Positions 38,820 to 48,110 of a stretch of 64,000 bases of DNA are shown here, in pieces. Position 1 is the first letter of the stretch, and every line of letters begins with the position of its first letter. This stretch comes from Microvirga makkahensis. Lineage in GTDB: Bacteria > Pseudomonadota > Alphaproteobacteria > Rhizobiales > Beijerinckiaceae. The position numbers were made by a program, and so were the translations under genes. A model generated the notes under the pieces. That model made no database searches and had not been told where the DNA came from. It worked only from the letters and a program-made list of their open reading frames with translations. The DNA is taken from positions 62,001-126,000 of the forward strand of contig NZ_WURB01000007.1 of assembly GCF_009830105.1 (NCBI RefSeq). The letters are read 5' to 3'.

Positions 38820-41279
38820 GTGCAAGATTCTGAACAGATTTCACTGTCCTCGTCTGCATTAGACAGCAAGGACTCTCTTGTCTTCCGTAAGGCAATTCTT
38901 GCAAAGCTGACTTATGGCGTCGGCACCAACCCCGCTCATGCGACAGATCATGACTGGTTCGTCGCCACTTCTCTGGCAGTTCGTGACCGCGTCATGGACC
39001 GCTGGATGGCTTCCAGGGCCATGGATCAAGCAGTCCGCAAGCAGGTCTGCTATCTCTCTCTCGAGTTCCTGATCGGGCGGCTGCTCCCCGATACCTTGAA
39101 TAATCTCCGCCTCACCGAAGTTGCCCGAGAGGCCCTTGCTGGGCTTGATGTGGACCTCGACCGCCTCCGCGCCATTGAGCCTGATGCGGCCCTCGGAAAC
39201 GGCGGTCTCGGTCGACTCGCCGCCTGCTTCATGGAGAGCATGGCCAGCCTCGAGGTCCCTGCCTATGGCTATGGGATCCGTTACGAGCACGGCCTATTCC
39301 GTCAGGTCATCACGGATGGGCGGCAGCACGAAGTACCCGAAGACTGGCTTGCGCGCTCCAATCCTTGGGAATTCGAGCGGCCGGATCTGATCTATCCGGT
39401 TGGCTTCGGAGGGCACATCGAGGAGGTTCGGGCATCTGGTGGCGCGACAATCTCCGTTTGGAAGGCCGCAGAGACCATTCAGGCCGTTGCTTACGACACG
39501 CACATCGTCGGCTGGCGCGGACGCCACGTCAATGCGTTGAGGCTCTGGTCGGCGCGGGCAACCGAGCCCCTTCGGCTCGATGTGTTCAATTCCGGCGATC
39601 ATATCGGCGCGCTTGCAGAGCGGGCACGTGTCGAGGCCATATCCCGCGTTCTGTACCCGGGCGATGCGTCCGAGGCCGGACAGGAACTGCGCCTGCGCCA
39701 GGAGTTCTTCTTCACCTCCGCGTCCCTGCAGGATCTGTTGGCTCGCCACATGCGCCTGCATGGCGACATCCGCACTCTCCCGGACCTGGCGGCGATCCAG
39801 CTCAACGACACCCACCCGGCCATTGCCGTGGCGGAGCTGATGCGCCTCCTCGTCGATGAGCACCATCTCGCCTGGGAAGATGCTTGGGCGATCACGACGG
39901 GAACGTTGAACTACACGAACCATACGCTCATGCCGGAGGCTCTCGAGCGCTGGCCCGTGGCACTGATCGAACGGCTCCTCCCTCGCCACCTCCAGATCAT
40001 CTATCGAATCAACTGGCACCATCTCGAGCCCCTGGCCCGCAGGTCGGCTGACGTCGAATTCGTCAAGGCCGTGTCCATGATCGACGAGGATCACGGCCGA
40101 CATGTCCGCATGGGGCATTTGGCCTTCGTCGGAGCCCACAAAGTCAACGGCGTATCGGGGCTCCATACCGACCTTATGCGTCAGACCGTGTTTCGGGACC
40201 TGCACGCTCTCTATCCCAATCGGATCGTCAACAAGACGAACGGCATCACCTTCCGGCGGTGGCTCCATCAAGCCAATCCCGGGCTGGCGCGCCTCCTGGT
40301 CGGAGAGCTTGGCGACGGCGTTCTTGACGATGCGGGAGCGCTCATCGGGCTCGAAAGATTTTCGGATGATCCCGCGTTCCAGGAGCATTTCAGAAACCAG
40401 CGCGCCGCAGCCAAAGCCAACCTGGTGCAGACCGTCGCCGAGCACACCGGAGTGCCGATCGATCCGGGCGCCTTATTCGACGTCCAAATCAAGCGGATCC
40501 ACGAATACAAGCGCCAGCTCCTGAACATCCTCGAGGCGGTTGCGCTCTATGATGCCATCCGGGCCGAACCTGAGAGAGACTGGGTGCCGCGGGTCAAGAT
40601 CTTCGCCGGCAAGGCCGCAGCCGGTTACGATCGGGCGAAGCTGATCATCAAGCTCATCAATGATGTTGCGCAGGTGGTCAATTCCGACCCCGTCATGGCA
40701 GATCGTCTGAAGATCGTTTTCCTGCCCAATTACAATGTCAGCTTGGCCGAGGCCATTATCCCGTCAGCCGACCTGTCGGAACAGATCTCAACGGCCGGCA
40801 TGGAGGCCTCGGGCACCGGGAATATGAAGCTCGCCTTGAACGGCGCTCTCACGATCGGCACACTCGACGGAGCCAATGTCGAGATCCGGGAATGCGTTGG
40901 GGCCGAGAACATCTTCATCTTCGGCCTGACCGCCGAAGAGATCGCGGCCCATCGCAGGCACGGAGGGCATCGGGATCAGCCCCATATGTCGCCCAGGCTT
41001 GAGAGGGCACTTAACCTGATCAGAACAGGAACCTTCTCACCGGAGGAGCCGAACCGCTTCGACTCCCTGATTCATGCGGTCTCTTCCGACGATCCGTTCA
41101 TGGTGGCGGCGGACTTTGAGTCCTATTGGGCGGCCCAGCGCCAGGTCGACGAATTGTGGCGGTCTCCCTTCGCCTGGTGGCGAGCAAGTGTCTTGAACAC
41201 GGCCAGGGTAGGCTGGTTCTCGGCAGACCGAACGATCCGCGAATACGCCAGTGATATATGGAAGGTTCGCGTACAATAG
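38820..41279 (+). CDS. glgP: Glycogen/alpha-glucan phosphorylase
   Basis: An 819-aa phosphorylase releasing glucose-1-phosphate from alpha-glucan chains. Start: GTG 38820 gives VQDSEQISLSSS, the usual length and register; the frame extends upstream to 38640, but that extension is unlike the family. Marks: QVCYLSLEFLIGRLLPDTL, DAALGNGGLGRLAACF, IQLNDTHPAIAVAELMR, KRIHEYKRQLLNIL, and the PLP-binding lysine K670 in GTGNMKLALNGALT. It is transcribed away from the glgE operon. There is no glgA, glgC or glgX in the window, so synthesis here depends on the GlgE route. Confidence 0.96.
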   Translation: MQDSEQISLSSSALDSKDSLVFRKAILAKLTYGVGTNPAHATDHDWFVATSLAVRDRVMDRWMASRAMDQAVRKQVCYLSLEFLIGRLLPDTLNNLRLTEVAREALAGLDVDLDRLRAIEPDAALGNGGLGRLAACFMESMASLEVPAYGYGIRYEHGLFRQVITDGRQHEVPEDWLARSNPWEFERPDLIYPVGFGGHIEEVRASGGATISVWKAAETIQAVAYDTHIVGWRGRHVNALRLWSARATEPLRLDVFNSGDHIGALAERARVEAISRVLYPGDASEAGQELRLRQEFFFTSASLQDLLARHMRLHGDIRTLPDLAAIQLNDTHPAIAVAELMRLLVDEHHLAWEDAWAITTGTLNYTNHTLMPEALERWPVALIERLLPRHLQIIYRINWHHLEPLARRSADVEFVKAVSMIDEDHGRHVRMGHLAFVGAHKVNGVSGLHTDLMRQTVFRDLHALYPNRIVNKTNGITFRRWLHQANPGLARLLVGELGDGVLDDAGALIGLERFSDDPAFQEHFRNQRAAAKANLVQTVAEHTGVPIDPGALFDVQIKRIHEYKRQLLNILEAVALYDAIRAEPERDWVPRVKIFAGKAAAGYDRAKLIIKLINDVAQVVNSDPVMADRLKIVFLPNYNVSLAEAIIPSADLSEQISTAGMEASGTGNMKLALNGALTIGTLDGANVEIRECVGAENIFIFGLTAEEIAAHRRHGGHRDQPHMSPRLERALNLIRTGTFSPEEPNRFDSLIHAVSSDDPFMVAADFESYWAAQRQVDELWRSPFAWWRASVLNTARVGWFSADRTIREYASDIWKVRVQ

Positions 41280-41315
41280 ACGCGCCGGCAAGCCATAAGT
41301 GATGGGTGCAGCGCC

Positions 41316-41760
41316 TCACCCGAGATCGACGATGCACCCCTCGTGGGGCCTGAGATCGAGGCCGCCGGCGACCTCCTCACCCGTCCGGTCGAGGAACGTA
41401 GAGACCACGACGCGGCCCGGATCGATCCTCGACCGGGCTCGAGCCCCACCACTCATATTGAGAGCCACGGGCAGGCGCCTGCCTTCATGGGGCTTCCCAT
41501 AGGAGATGACGGAGATGACACTCCCATCAGCCGGAGCAGTAGTCTGATACGTCATAGCCGAAATCCGCCATTGGAGAAGGATAGATCGGCGAGATCCAGA
41601 TGGAATCGCCCCCCAGGTTCACGAGGTAGTCGAAACGCGTGATGCTCCCGCGCAGACCCCCAACCCCGTCGCCGTCAGCACCCTGAAAAGAGCATGGATA
41701 GATCTGATATGTGATCTCGCTCCGCCACCAGGAATAGCCCTCCATCCCGCTCTGGGCCAC
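41316..41760 (-). pseudogene. Alpha-glucosidase (GH13) collapsed by internal deletion
   Basis: From GTG 41760, preceded by AGGAGG, the frame reads WWRSEITYQIYPCSFQGADG, DGVGGLRGSITRFDYLV and IWISPIYPSPMADFGYDVSDY, the N-terminal 75 residues of a GH13 alpha-glucosidase. It stops three codons later. A second frame to 41316 then gives RRLPVALNMSGG and STFLDRTGEEVAG, then LRPHEGCIVDLG, the last 75 residues of the same family. About 380 middle residues, including all catalytic residues, are missing, and the join near 41535-41550 shifts the frame. This is a deletion relic of a maltose/trehalose-side glucosidase next to glgP. Confidence 0.85.
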
Positions 41761-42106
41761 TGGCGCCTCCTCATTCAAGCGGCAAACTCGCAGGATGAGA
41801 GGAACGACCGCTCAGGAGCCCGGGTGCCAACAGGACCAGAGAGCGAATAGATTCCTGGATCGGATGGGCTTCCACGCATCCCATGAGCAATATGCCATGG
41901 TCAGCTTGCACCATCGGACAGTCTGAGACCGGTGAAGGTTGCTGAAGCCCCCGGGTCCCATTGCGCCATCGCTTTTGCCGGACGAGCTTGGTTCCAACGC
42001 GAAAGCGTGCTGGTTTGTGGAACTTTGATCCAGATTCCAGCTTACAGAGCTAGAATCGGGCTTAGATTTTCTGGCGGGGCGATCATTGCATCATTGGGAG
42101 TGTGCT
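41761..42106. other. Intergenic, no supportable gene
   Basis: 346 bases between the alpha-glucosidase relic and a small hypothetical gene. I see no tRNA, ribosome-site-led frame or clear hairpin. The last 40 bases serve as leader for the gene at 42107. Confidence 0.4.
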
Positions 42107-42364
42107 ATGATCCACAAATTCAAGGTAGGTCAGCTCGTTGTACCAGCGGCCCCCCCGCGACGAGGATATAATACCTATCGCGTCTTGAAGCAGCTCCCTG
42201 GCACCTCTTATGAGCCCCAATATTGGATCCAGGGAGAGAGAAGTGGCATCGATTGTATCGTTCGCGAGTCACAGATAAAAGCTGCTGACGGCACTCCGCC
42301 CCATTTGGGATCTTCAAGCCTGAGTGATTTGACTATCGGAGGTTGCCTCAAAACTCTTCGTTAG
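42107..42364 (+). CDS. Small conserved hypothetical protein
   Basis: An 85-aa protein beginning MIHKFKVGQLVVPAAPPRRG with GGGAG six bases before the ATG. Segments GYNTYRVLKQLPG and EPQYWIQGER, then CIVRESQI, match the layout of short SH3-like proteins common in Rhizobiales, which run KF-x-x-GQ-x-V, then Y-x-V-x-x-LP, then YRIK, then VRESQL. Their function is not established. Stands alone. Confidence 0.65.
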   Translation: MIHKFKVGQLVVPAAPPRRGYNTYRVLKQLPGTSYEPQYWIQGERSGIDCIVRESQIKAADGTPPHLGSSSLSDLTIGGCLKTLR

Positions 42365-42961
42365 ACGATACGCGCGGCTAGAGTATCGGAGAGATCGGGC
42401 ATCGTTTGAAGCTGAAAGCCGGATCCACTTTTCACTAGCGTGGCCCATCGGGTCCGCATGATGCGTTAGGTGTCAAGTCATGGCATCGGCACTGGTTATG
42501 TCTCGGAAGCGGAGCTCATACCCGATCCCAACCTGCGTACCGTGAGGATCGAGGACGCAGAGATCCATCCCTTCCCCCCATGCCGCCTATTTGGCTGACC
42601 GCGAGGACAGCCGAATCCTTCGTGCGTTCTTCGCTGTGCAGTTCCGATGGCGGCCCCCCTCCCGTTGCAGAATTATGCTGCAAGACCATCATTGTTGCGA
42701 ATCTGCGTGCTGGCATCCGGCTCGAACATGCCAATAGGCAAGTCATGACCGCTGGGATCCTCACTCATGTCGATCACTGCGCAGTCTTCGCATCCGGCAG
42801 CAAGCATCCAAATTCGCGAAGGTCTACTGAGGGTCGAGGCGTAACGGACACCGAATGGAGTAAAGGTCCGCTTACCGTCCCCTGAGATGACCAAAGCGAT
42901 TCTTCCTCCCCGTACCAGAGGGCGAGCTTCGGCAACTCACATAAACTCCTTGGAATATCCT
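42365..42961. other. Degenerate intergenic region with repeat copy B and a possible VOC remnant
   Basis: No clear intact gene. At 42427-42472 lies the plus-strand partner of the repeat at 28636 (AAGCCGGATCCACTTTTCA plus CATGATGCGTTAG). On the minus strand 42480-42590 reads WGEGMDLCVLDPHGTQVGIG, then YELRFRDI and a stop. This resembles the C-terminal strand of vicinal-oxygen-chelate proteins (PWG-x-x-x-F-x-x-x-DPDG-x-x-x-x-FG), without a matching N-terminus. A minus-strand frame 42673-42894 from a TTG with GAGGAAG upstream (73 aa, containing GDGKRTFTPFG and CAVIDMSEDPSGHDLP) looks coding-like but is unrecognised. Confidence 0.4.
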
Positions 42962-44503
42962 CTACCTGGCGGACTGGGAAGCCTGTGTCGGTGAAACGTA
43001 AAGGTCAACGAATTGCTGGCGCAGCACGTTCTTCTGTACCTTACCCATGGTGTTGCGCGGCAATTCATCGACGAAGATGACCCGCTTCGGCAGTTTGAAC
43101 CTCGCAAGGCGCCCGTCGAGCGCGGTCAGGATCGCCGCTTCGTCCACCCTTGCCTCCTTCGAGCGGACGACGACTGCGGTTATCCCCTCGCCCAAGTCCT
43201 TGTGCGGAACGCCGATCACTGCGCTCTCGAACACCCCTGGAATGGCGTCGATCTCATCCTCGATCTCCTTTGGGTAGACATTGAACCCGCCTGTGATGAT
43301 GAGATCCTTGCCGCGTCCGACGATGTGGACGTAGCCACGCTCGTCGATCTTGCCGAGATCGCCCGTGATGAAGAAGCCGTCCGGGCGGAACTCGGAGGCC
43401 GTCTTCTCCGGCATGCGCCAGTAGCCCTTGAACACGTTCGGACCCTTGACCTCGATCACCCCAATCTCGCCTGTGCCCCGCACCCGCCCGGTTTCGGGAT
43501 CAGCAACGCGCAATGACACACCCGGCAGAGGCAGACCAACCGCACCCGGCACCCGGTCGCCATCGTAGGGATTGGATGTATTCATGTTGGTCTCTGTCAT
43601 GCCATAGCGCTCGAGGATCGCGTGGCCTGTGCGAGCGCTCCACTCACGATGGGTCTCGGCCAGCAGGGGAGCTGAACCCGATACGAACAGGCGCATGCCG
43701 GACGTTGCATCCTTGGTGAGGCCGGGATGCTGCAACAGACGAACGTAGAAGGTCGGAACTCCCATCAGGGCGGTCGCGCGGGGCATCAGCCTTAGAATCT
43801 CATCAGCATCGAACTTCGGCAGGAAGATCATCGACGCGCCAGAGAATAGGATGACGTTGCTGGCCACGAAGAGTCCGTGGGTGTGGTAGATCGGCAGGGC
43901 ATGGATCAGCACGTCATCCGCAGTGAAGCGCCAGAACTTAATCAATGTCTGGGCGTTGGAAACGAGATTGTCGTGCGTCAGCATCGCTCCCTTCGAGCGG
44001 CCGGTCGTACCTGATGTATAGAGGATGGCCGCCAAATCGTCACCTGCCCTCTGCACCGTTGTGAAGGCCTCCGCCGCATCGTCTGCAGCCTTTATGAGAG
44101 AGCCCAGCCCTTGTGCATCGAGCGTTTCGACCGCTGCTCCCACCTTCGCGGCGAGTTGCTGGACCCCTTCCCACTTGCCCGGATCACAGACTACTAGGGA
44201 GGGCTCGGCATCGCTGATGAAATACTCGAGCTCGGCCAGGGTGTAGGCCGTATTGAGAGGGAGATAGACGGCGCCAGCTCGGACGGTCGCAAGATACAGA
44301 ACCAGTGCTGGAACCGACTTCTCGACCTGAACGGCGACCCGGTCGCCAGGCTTGACACCACGGGCGACGAGAACGTTTGCCAGACGGCCTGACAGCGCGA
44401 TCAGGTCGGCATAGCTGATCGTCTCACCGGCAGACGTGGCGATGGCGGTCTTCGGGGGGGCGGCGATTGATCGTTCAAGCCGGTCGAACAGGTTCGCGTT
44501 CAT
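42962..44503 (-). CDS. matB: Malonyl-CoA synthetase MatB
   Basis: A 513-aa ANL-superfamily ligase making malonyl-CoA from malonate, ATP and CoA. Marks: ATP loop YTSGTTGRSKGAM (162-174), ALPIYHTHGL, the ERYGMTETNMN adenylation motif, TGDLGKIDERGYVHI, and catalytic lysine K488 in NTMGKVQKN, which is the position known in rhizobial MatB. I start at ATG 44503 (MNANLFDRLERS); the open frame runs further upstream into the matA end but is unlike the family there. It follows matA by 58 bases. It supplies malonyl-CoA, which MatA converts to acetyl-CoA. Confidence 0.95.
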   Translation of the reverse strand: MNANLFDRLERSIAAPPKTAIATSAGETISYADLIALSGRLANVLVARGVKPGDRVAVQVEKSVPALVLYLATVRAGAVYLPLNTAYTLAELEYFISDAEPSLVVCDPGKWEGVQQLAAKVGAAVETLDAQGLGSLIKAADDAAEAFTTVQRAGDDLAAILYTSGTTGRSKGAMLTHDNLVSNAQTLIKFWRFTADDVLIHALPIYHTHGLFVASNVILFSGASMIFLPKFDADEILRLMPRATALMGVPTFYVRLLQHPGLTKDATSGMRLFVSGSAPLLAETHREWSARTGHAILERYGMTETNMNTSNPYDGDRVPGAVGLPLPGVSLRVADPETGRVRGTGEIGVIEVKGPNVFKGYWRMPEKTASEFRPDGFFITGDLGKIDERGYVHIVGRGKDLIITGGFNVYPKEIEDEIDAIPGVFESAVIGVPHKDLGEGITAVVVRSKEARVDEAAILTALDGRLARFKLPKRVIFVDELPRNTMGKVQKNVLRQQFVDLYVSPTQASQSAR

Positions 44504-44561
44504 GGCATGAGCTCCGAAATGGGACGAGGAAAGACGACAAGCGGATCGTGAAGCGTTGCAG

Positions 44562-45956
44562 TCATGGGGTGGGTACCAGGTCGCGGGAGGGAAGATCCGT
44601 CGGCAACGCTTTTCGAACGACAGGCGAAGCAACGACTGTTCCCTTCTCGGCGAAGGCCTCATGGTTCTTCTCGATCTCGTCGAGAGCATAGAGGTAGTTC
44701 ACCATCAATCCATGTGATTGCTGCAAGCCCTTAGAGGAGACATCACCGAGGAAGTTGAGACGCTCCAGCCGGGCGCCGTTGCCGAGATGAAATCGCGCCA
44801 CCGGGTCGACGGGACGGCCTTTTGGGTCCTTCGCTCTCAGGAAGTAATAGGCTGCGGTAGGAATGAGGACAGCACGAACCCTCTCAGCTATCGCCGGATC
44901 CCCATACCAGGCTGTGTCGTCGAGAGCCGTCAATGCCTCTTTGGCTTCAGGTACAAGGCAAGCCGATTCCTCAGTCTTGCGCTCACGAGCGAGCCATGCC
45001 GCAAAGCCAGGTACGGGAGAGAGCGTGACGAATGTTTTCAAATTCGGCAGTTCGCGCTTGAGATTCTCCACCACCTGCTTGATTAGGAAATTTCCGAAAG
45101 TTACGCCACCCAGCCCCTTCTGTGTGTTCGATATGGAATAGAACACTGCTGTTGTTGCCTCGCTCGCAGCAATCGGCTTGCGAGCGAGGTCGAGGAGTGG
45201 ACCGATGGCATCGGGAATGCCCTTCGTCAGCGCCACTTCGACGAAAATCAGCGGTTCGTCGACGAGTTGGGGATGGAAGAAGCCGTAGCAGCGACGATCT
45301 TCGGGTTCGAGACGGTTGCGTAGATCGTCCCAATTCTGGATCGCATGCACCGCTTCGTACCGGATGATCTTCTCTAGAATATTAGCCGGCGTGGTCCAGT
45401 CGATCGGCCGCAACACCAAAAACCCCCGATTAAACCAGGACGAGAAGAGATGCGCGAAATCAGCATCGACGCACTTCAGTCCAGGATTCCCCTTGATGTA
45501 GTCACTGAGATCCTCACGCATTCGGATCAGGGCTGCGGTACCGCCCGGGGCGAGATTGAGTCTCCGGAACAACTCCTGACGCCGGGGCTCGGCTGCAGCA
45601 TGCAGCGCTTCCAGCGCTTCCGTTCCTTGATCCTTGCCAAGCGCTTCGATCGCGTCTTCGACCCGGCCGCGATCAGGGCCGAAGCGATCGGCGAGAGCTT
45701 GGAGGAACGCAGCGCGGTCCGGACGCGGTGCGGCGCTATAACTCGCCAGCAGCGTCTGCGCCAAGGCTACTCCGGATGCCTCACCTCTCCGCGACAGGAG
45801 CAACTCGCTCATGGCGATCAAGTCGAGTTGCAGAATAGCGTCCCGATCACTCTTGCGACCGAGCAGGGCCCGCCCCCTTTCAGTCAGCGTGTCGATGAGA
45901 TCCCCGAGGAACGTAGAGGTGTCGGCCGTTCCGGTCCTCGAGCTGTAGAACTTCAT
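44562..45956 (-). CDS. matA: Malonyl-CoA decarboxylase MatA
   Basis: A 464-aa malonyl-CoA decarboxylase giving acetyl-CoA and CO2. The helical N-terminal domain (about 1-155) is followed by the GNAT-like catalytic domain with YSISNTQKGLGGV (S274/S276 region) and FHLGNGARLERLNFLGD (H390), the segments carrying the family's Ser-His catalytic pair. GGAGG precedes ATG 45956. It completes the malonate pathway with MatB and the TRAP transporter upstream on the same strand. The 195-base gap to matM may hold a separate promoter. Confidence 0.95.
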   Translation of the reverse strand: MKFYSSRTGTADTSTFLGDLIDTLTERGRALLGRKSDRDAILQLDLIAMSELLLSRRGEASGVALAQTLLASYSAAPRPDRAAFLQALADRFGPDRGRVEDAIEALGKDQGTEALEALHAAAEPRRQELFRRLNLAPGGTAALIRMREDLSDYIKGNPGLKCVDADFAHLFSSWFNRGFLVLRPIDWTTPANILEKIIRYEAVHAIQNWDDLRNRLEPEDRRCYGFFHPQLVDEPLIFVEVALTKGIPDAIGPLLDLARKPIAASEATTAVFYSISNTQKGLGGVTFGNFLIKQVVENLKRELPNLKTFVTLSPVPGFAAWLARERKTEESACLVPEAKEALTALDDTAWYGDPAIAERVRAVLIPTAAYYFLRAKDPKGRPVDPVARFHLGNGARLERLNFLGDVSSKGLQQSHGLMVNYLYALDEIEKNHEAFAEKGTVVASPVVRKALPTDLPSRDLVPTP

Positions 45957-46151
45957 ACTTGGCCTCCGTTAAGCCTCGTGCAATCCGCGGTGCCGTGCCG
46001 CAACGATAAGTACGGGCCGGAAGACGTTGCAGCAGGCGACAACAACAGCTTTACTGCTCACGGCAAAGGCAACAATGGTCATTCTAGTAGTACCACCGGA
46101 TACCGTGCACCGCTCTCGTCATAAGCACGCCGTCCATCAATCGTGACGGCC

Positions 46152-47468
46152 TCATTCGACGACCCCCAGCATCTGATTGGGGAGCCAAGTCGCAATGTCA
46201 GGGAACATGCAGAGGATGATGATGGCCATGACCATGACCAGCACATATGGCAATGCTCCCCAAAGGATGTCTTTCGTCCGAATATCCGGCGCAATGGCGT
46301 TGATGACGAACAAATTGAGTCCGATCGGAGGTGTGATAAGACCTACCTCCATGTTGATGGTCAGCACGATCGCGAACCAGTACGGATCAAAGCCGGCTTG
46401 GGTGATGATTGGAAAGAGCATCGGTGCGGTCATGACGATGACGGCAACCGGTGGCAGAAACATGCCACAGACCAACAGGAAGATATTGATGATAGCCATC
46501 AGAACCCAACGGTTCACTTCCATGTCGGCGATTGCCGACGCCACCGTCTGGGTAATGAAAAGCGACGAGAGCGCGAATGCGAAGAGTTCCGCCGATGCCA
46601 TGATCATCATGATCATGACGCTTTCGCGCATGGCGGAACCGAATATCCCGGTGAAGGCCTTGAACCGGAACAGCCTGTAAGTGACGATGACCACCAGCAG
46701 GGTAAGGAGAGCGCCGGCGCCCGCCGCCTCAGAGGGTGTCGCCAGGCCGCCATAGAGCACGTAGAGCGTTCCGGCGATGATAAGCAGGAACGGCAGGATG
46801 CGAGGAAGCCCTGCAAGCCGATCCCTTAACGTGTAGTGCACGGCGCGGGCGTCAAACTCGTATCCCTTGCGCTTGCAGTCGATGATCGCCCAGATCATGA
46901 ACATGATGGTCAGCATGATGCCGGGCACCACCCCGGCCATGAACAGGCGGCCGATCGACGTTTCGGTGGCGATGCCATAAACGATGAGGGTAACGGAGGG
47001 TGGAATGAGGATGCCGAGGGTCCCGCCCGCTGCGATGGAGCCTGTTGCAACGGAGGTGGGATAGCCGCGCCGGAGCATCTCCGGGATTCCCATCTTGCCG
47101 ATCGCCGCGCACGTGGCGGGCGATGAGCCGGTCATGCCGGAGAAGATCGCGCAGGCGCCGATATTGGAGAGTACGAGCCCGCCGGGAATCCGGTTCAGCC
47201 AACGGTCGAGTGTCGAGTAGAGATCCGATCCTGCAGGCGAGGAAGCCACGGCAGCTCCCATTAGCACGAACATTGGGATGGAGACGTAAGCAAGGTTCGC
47301 GATGCCCGAGAACATCGTGTCCCCAAGCACGTAGAAGATCTCCAGGCCGTCCTGCAGGAAGAGCGCTGCGAAAGCCGCAAGGCCGAGGGCGAAGGCAATC
47401 GGCATGCCTGTTCCCAACAGCACGAAGAGGGCCAGTATGATCAGCAATCCGGCGCCAGTCGGGCTCAT
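46152..47468 (-). CDS. matM: TRAP transporter large permease, malonate type (MatM)
   Basis: A 438-aa DctM-type membrane subunit with a dozen hydrophobic stretches; marks are SGMTGSSPATCAAIGKMGIP and PPSVTLIVYGIATETSIG, typical of the family. The start at 47468 overlaps the small-permease stop by 4 bases. Its place between matPQ and matAB identifies the substrate as malonate, as in known rhizobial mat loci. Confidence 0.92.
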   Translation of the reverse strand: MSPTGAGLLIILALFVLLGTGMPIAFALGLAAFAALFLQDGLEIFYVLGDTMFSGIANLAYVSIPMFVLMGAAVASSPAGSDLYSTLDRWLNRIPGGLVLSNIGACAIFSGMTGSSPATCAAIGKMGIPEMLRRGYPTSVATGSIAAGGTLGILIPPSVTLIVYGIATETSIGRLFMAGVVPGIMLTIMFMIWAIIDCKRKGYEFDARAVHYTLRDRLAGLPRILPFLLIIAGTLYVLYGGLATPSEAAGAGALLTLLVVIVTYRLFRFKAFTGIFGSAMRESVMIMMIMASAELFAFALSSLFITQTVASAIADMEVNRWVLMAIINIFLLVCGMFLPPVAVIVMTAPMLFPIITQAGFDPYWFAIVLTINMEVGLITPPIGLNLFVINAIAPDIRTKDILWGALPYVLVMVMAIIILCMFPDIATWLPNQMLGVVE

Positions 47469-48040
47469 CGCGGAAGCTCCTTCGTGTGAGGCAGTTCGAC
47501 AAGGTCGTCGAGGATCAGCCCATTCGCGGACGCGGCATGGTCGCCCGTCGGCTTCCCGCCGGGCGCAACGAGCGCAAGGATTTGGGCCACGTATTGGAAG
47601 CAGAGCAGCCCGAAGCTAAGCGGAAGGGCCGCGAGTGGTATCCACAAGGGCGGCGCCCACAAGCTGGAGTGCTTCCAGTTTCCGCTCCAGGCGTCATGAA
47701 ACTGCACCCAGCTCGCAATCAACATGATGATGCAGAAGATCAACCCGAGGAAGCTGCTCACGATCCGCATCCTGGCTCGGGTCCGCTCCTTCACCATAAG
47801 CTCAATCACGTCGACTCCAACATGGCCTCCTGTCATCAGGACATAGGGTGCACCAAGAAACATCGCTGCCGTGGCGGAGAAAACGACGAAGTCAGTCTGC
47901 CAGATCGTCGGCAGGCGAAAGACATAGCGCATGAGGATCATCTGGCAGACGACAAGCATCGCCGCGATGATCAGGAAGGTCGCCATGATCGCGAACAGAC
48001 GCGACAGGTTCCCGACCCATCGGATGAAGGCATTGACCAT
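47465..48040 (-). CDS. matQ: TRAP transporter small permease, malonate type (MatQ)
   Basis: A 191-aa DctQ-type subunit with four helices (about residues 13-38, 52-70, 90-112 and 130-155) and the GGHVGVDVIELMVKERTRAR loop typical of the family. The C-terminal 35 residues form a hydrophilic tail. Coupled to matM by the ATGA overlap. Confidence 0.9.
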   Translation of the reverse strand: MVNAFIRWVGNLSRLFAIMATFLIIAAMLVVCQMILMRYVFRLPTIWQTDFVVFSATAAMFLGAPYVLMTGGHVGVDVIELMVKERTRARMRIVSSFLGLIFCIIMLIASWVQFHDAWSGNWKHSSLWAPPLWIPLAALPLSFGLLCFQYVAQILALVAPGGKPTGDHAASANGLILDDLVELPHTKELPR

Positions 48041-48070
48041 ATTGGGCTTCCTTTTGGGAAGAGATTGTAA

Positions 48071-48096
48071 GGTGCCGCGGGCTTTACCGCGGCACC
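48071..48096 (-). promoter_or_regulatory. Stem-loop between matP and matQ
   Basis: Perfect 10-base inverted repeat GGTGCCGCGG / CCGCGGCACC with a 6-base loop, 15 bases past the matP stop. Same position in the operon as the hairpins at 9002, 19969 and 63747. No T-run follows, so read-through into the permease genes is expected, with extra stability for the receptor message. Confidence 0.6.
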
Positions 48097-48110
48097 GTCG
48101 GCTCTAGGCC

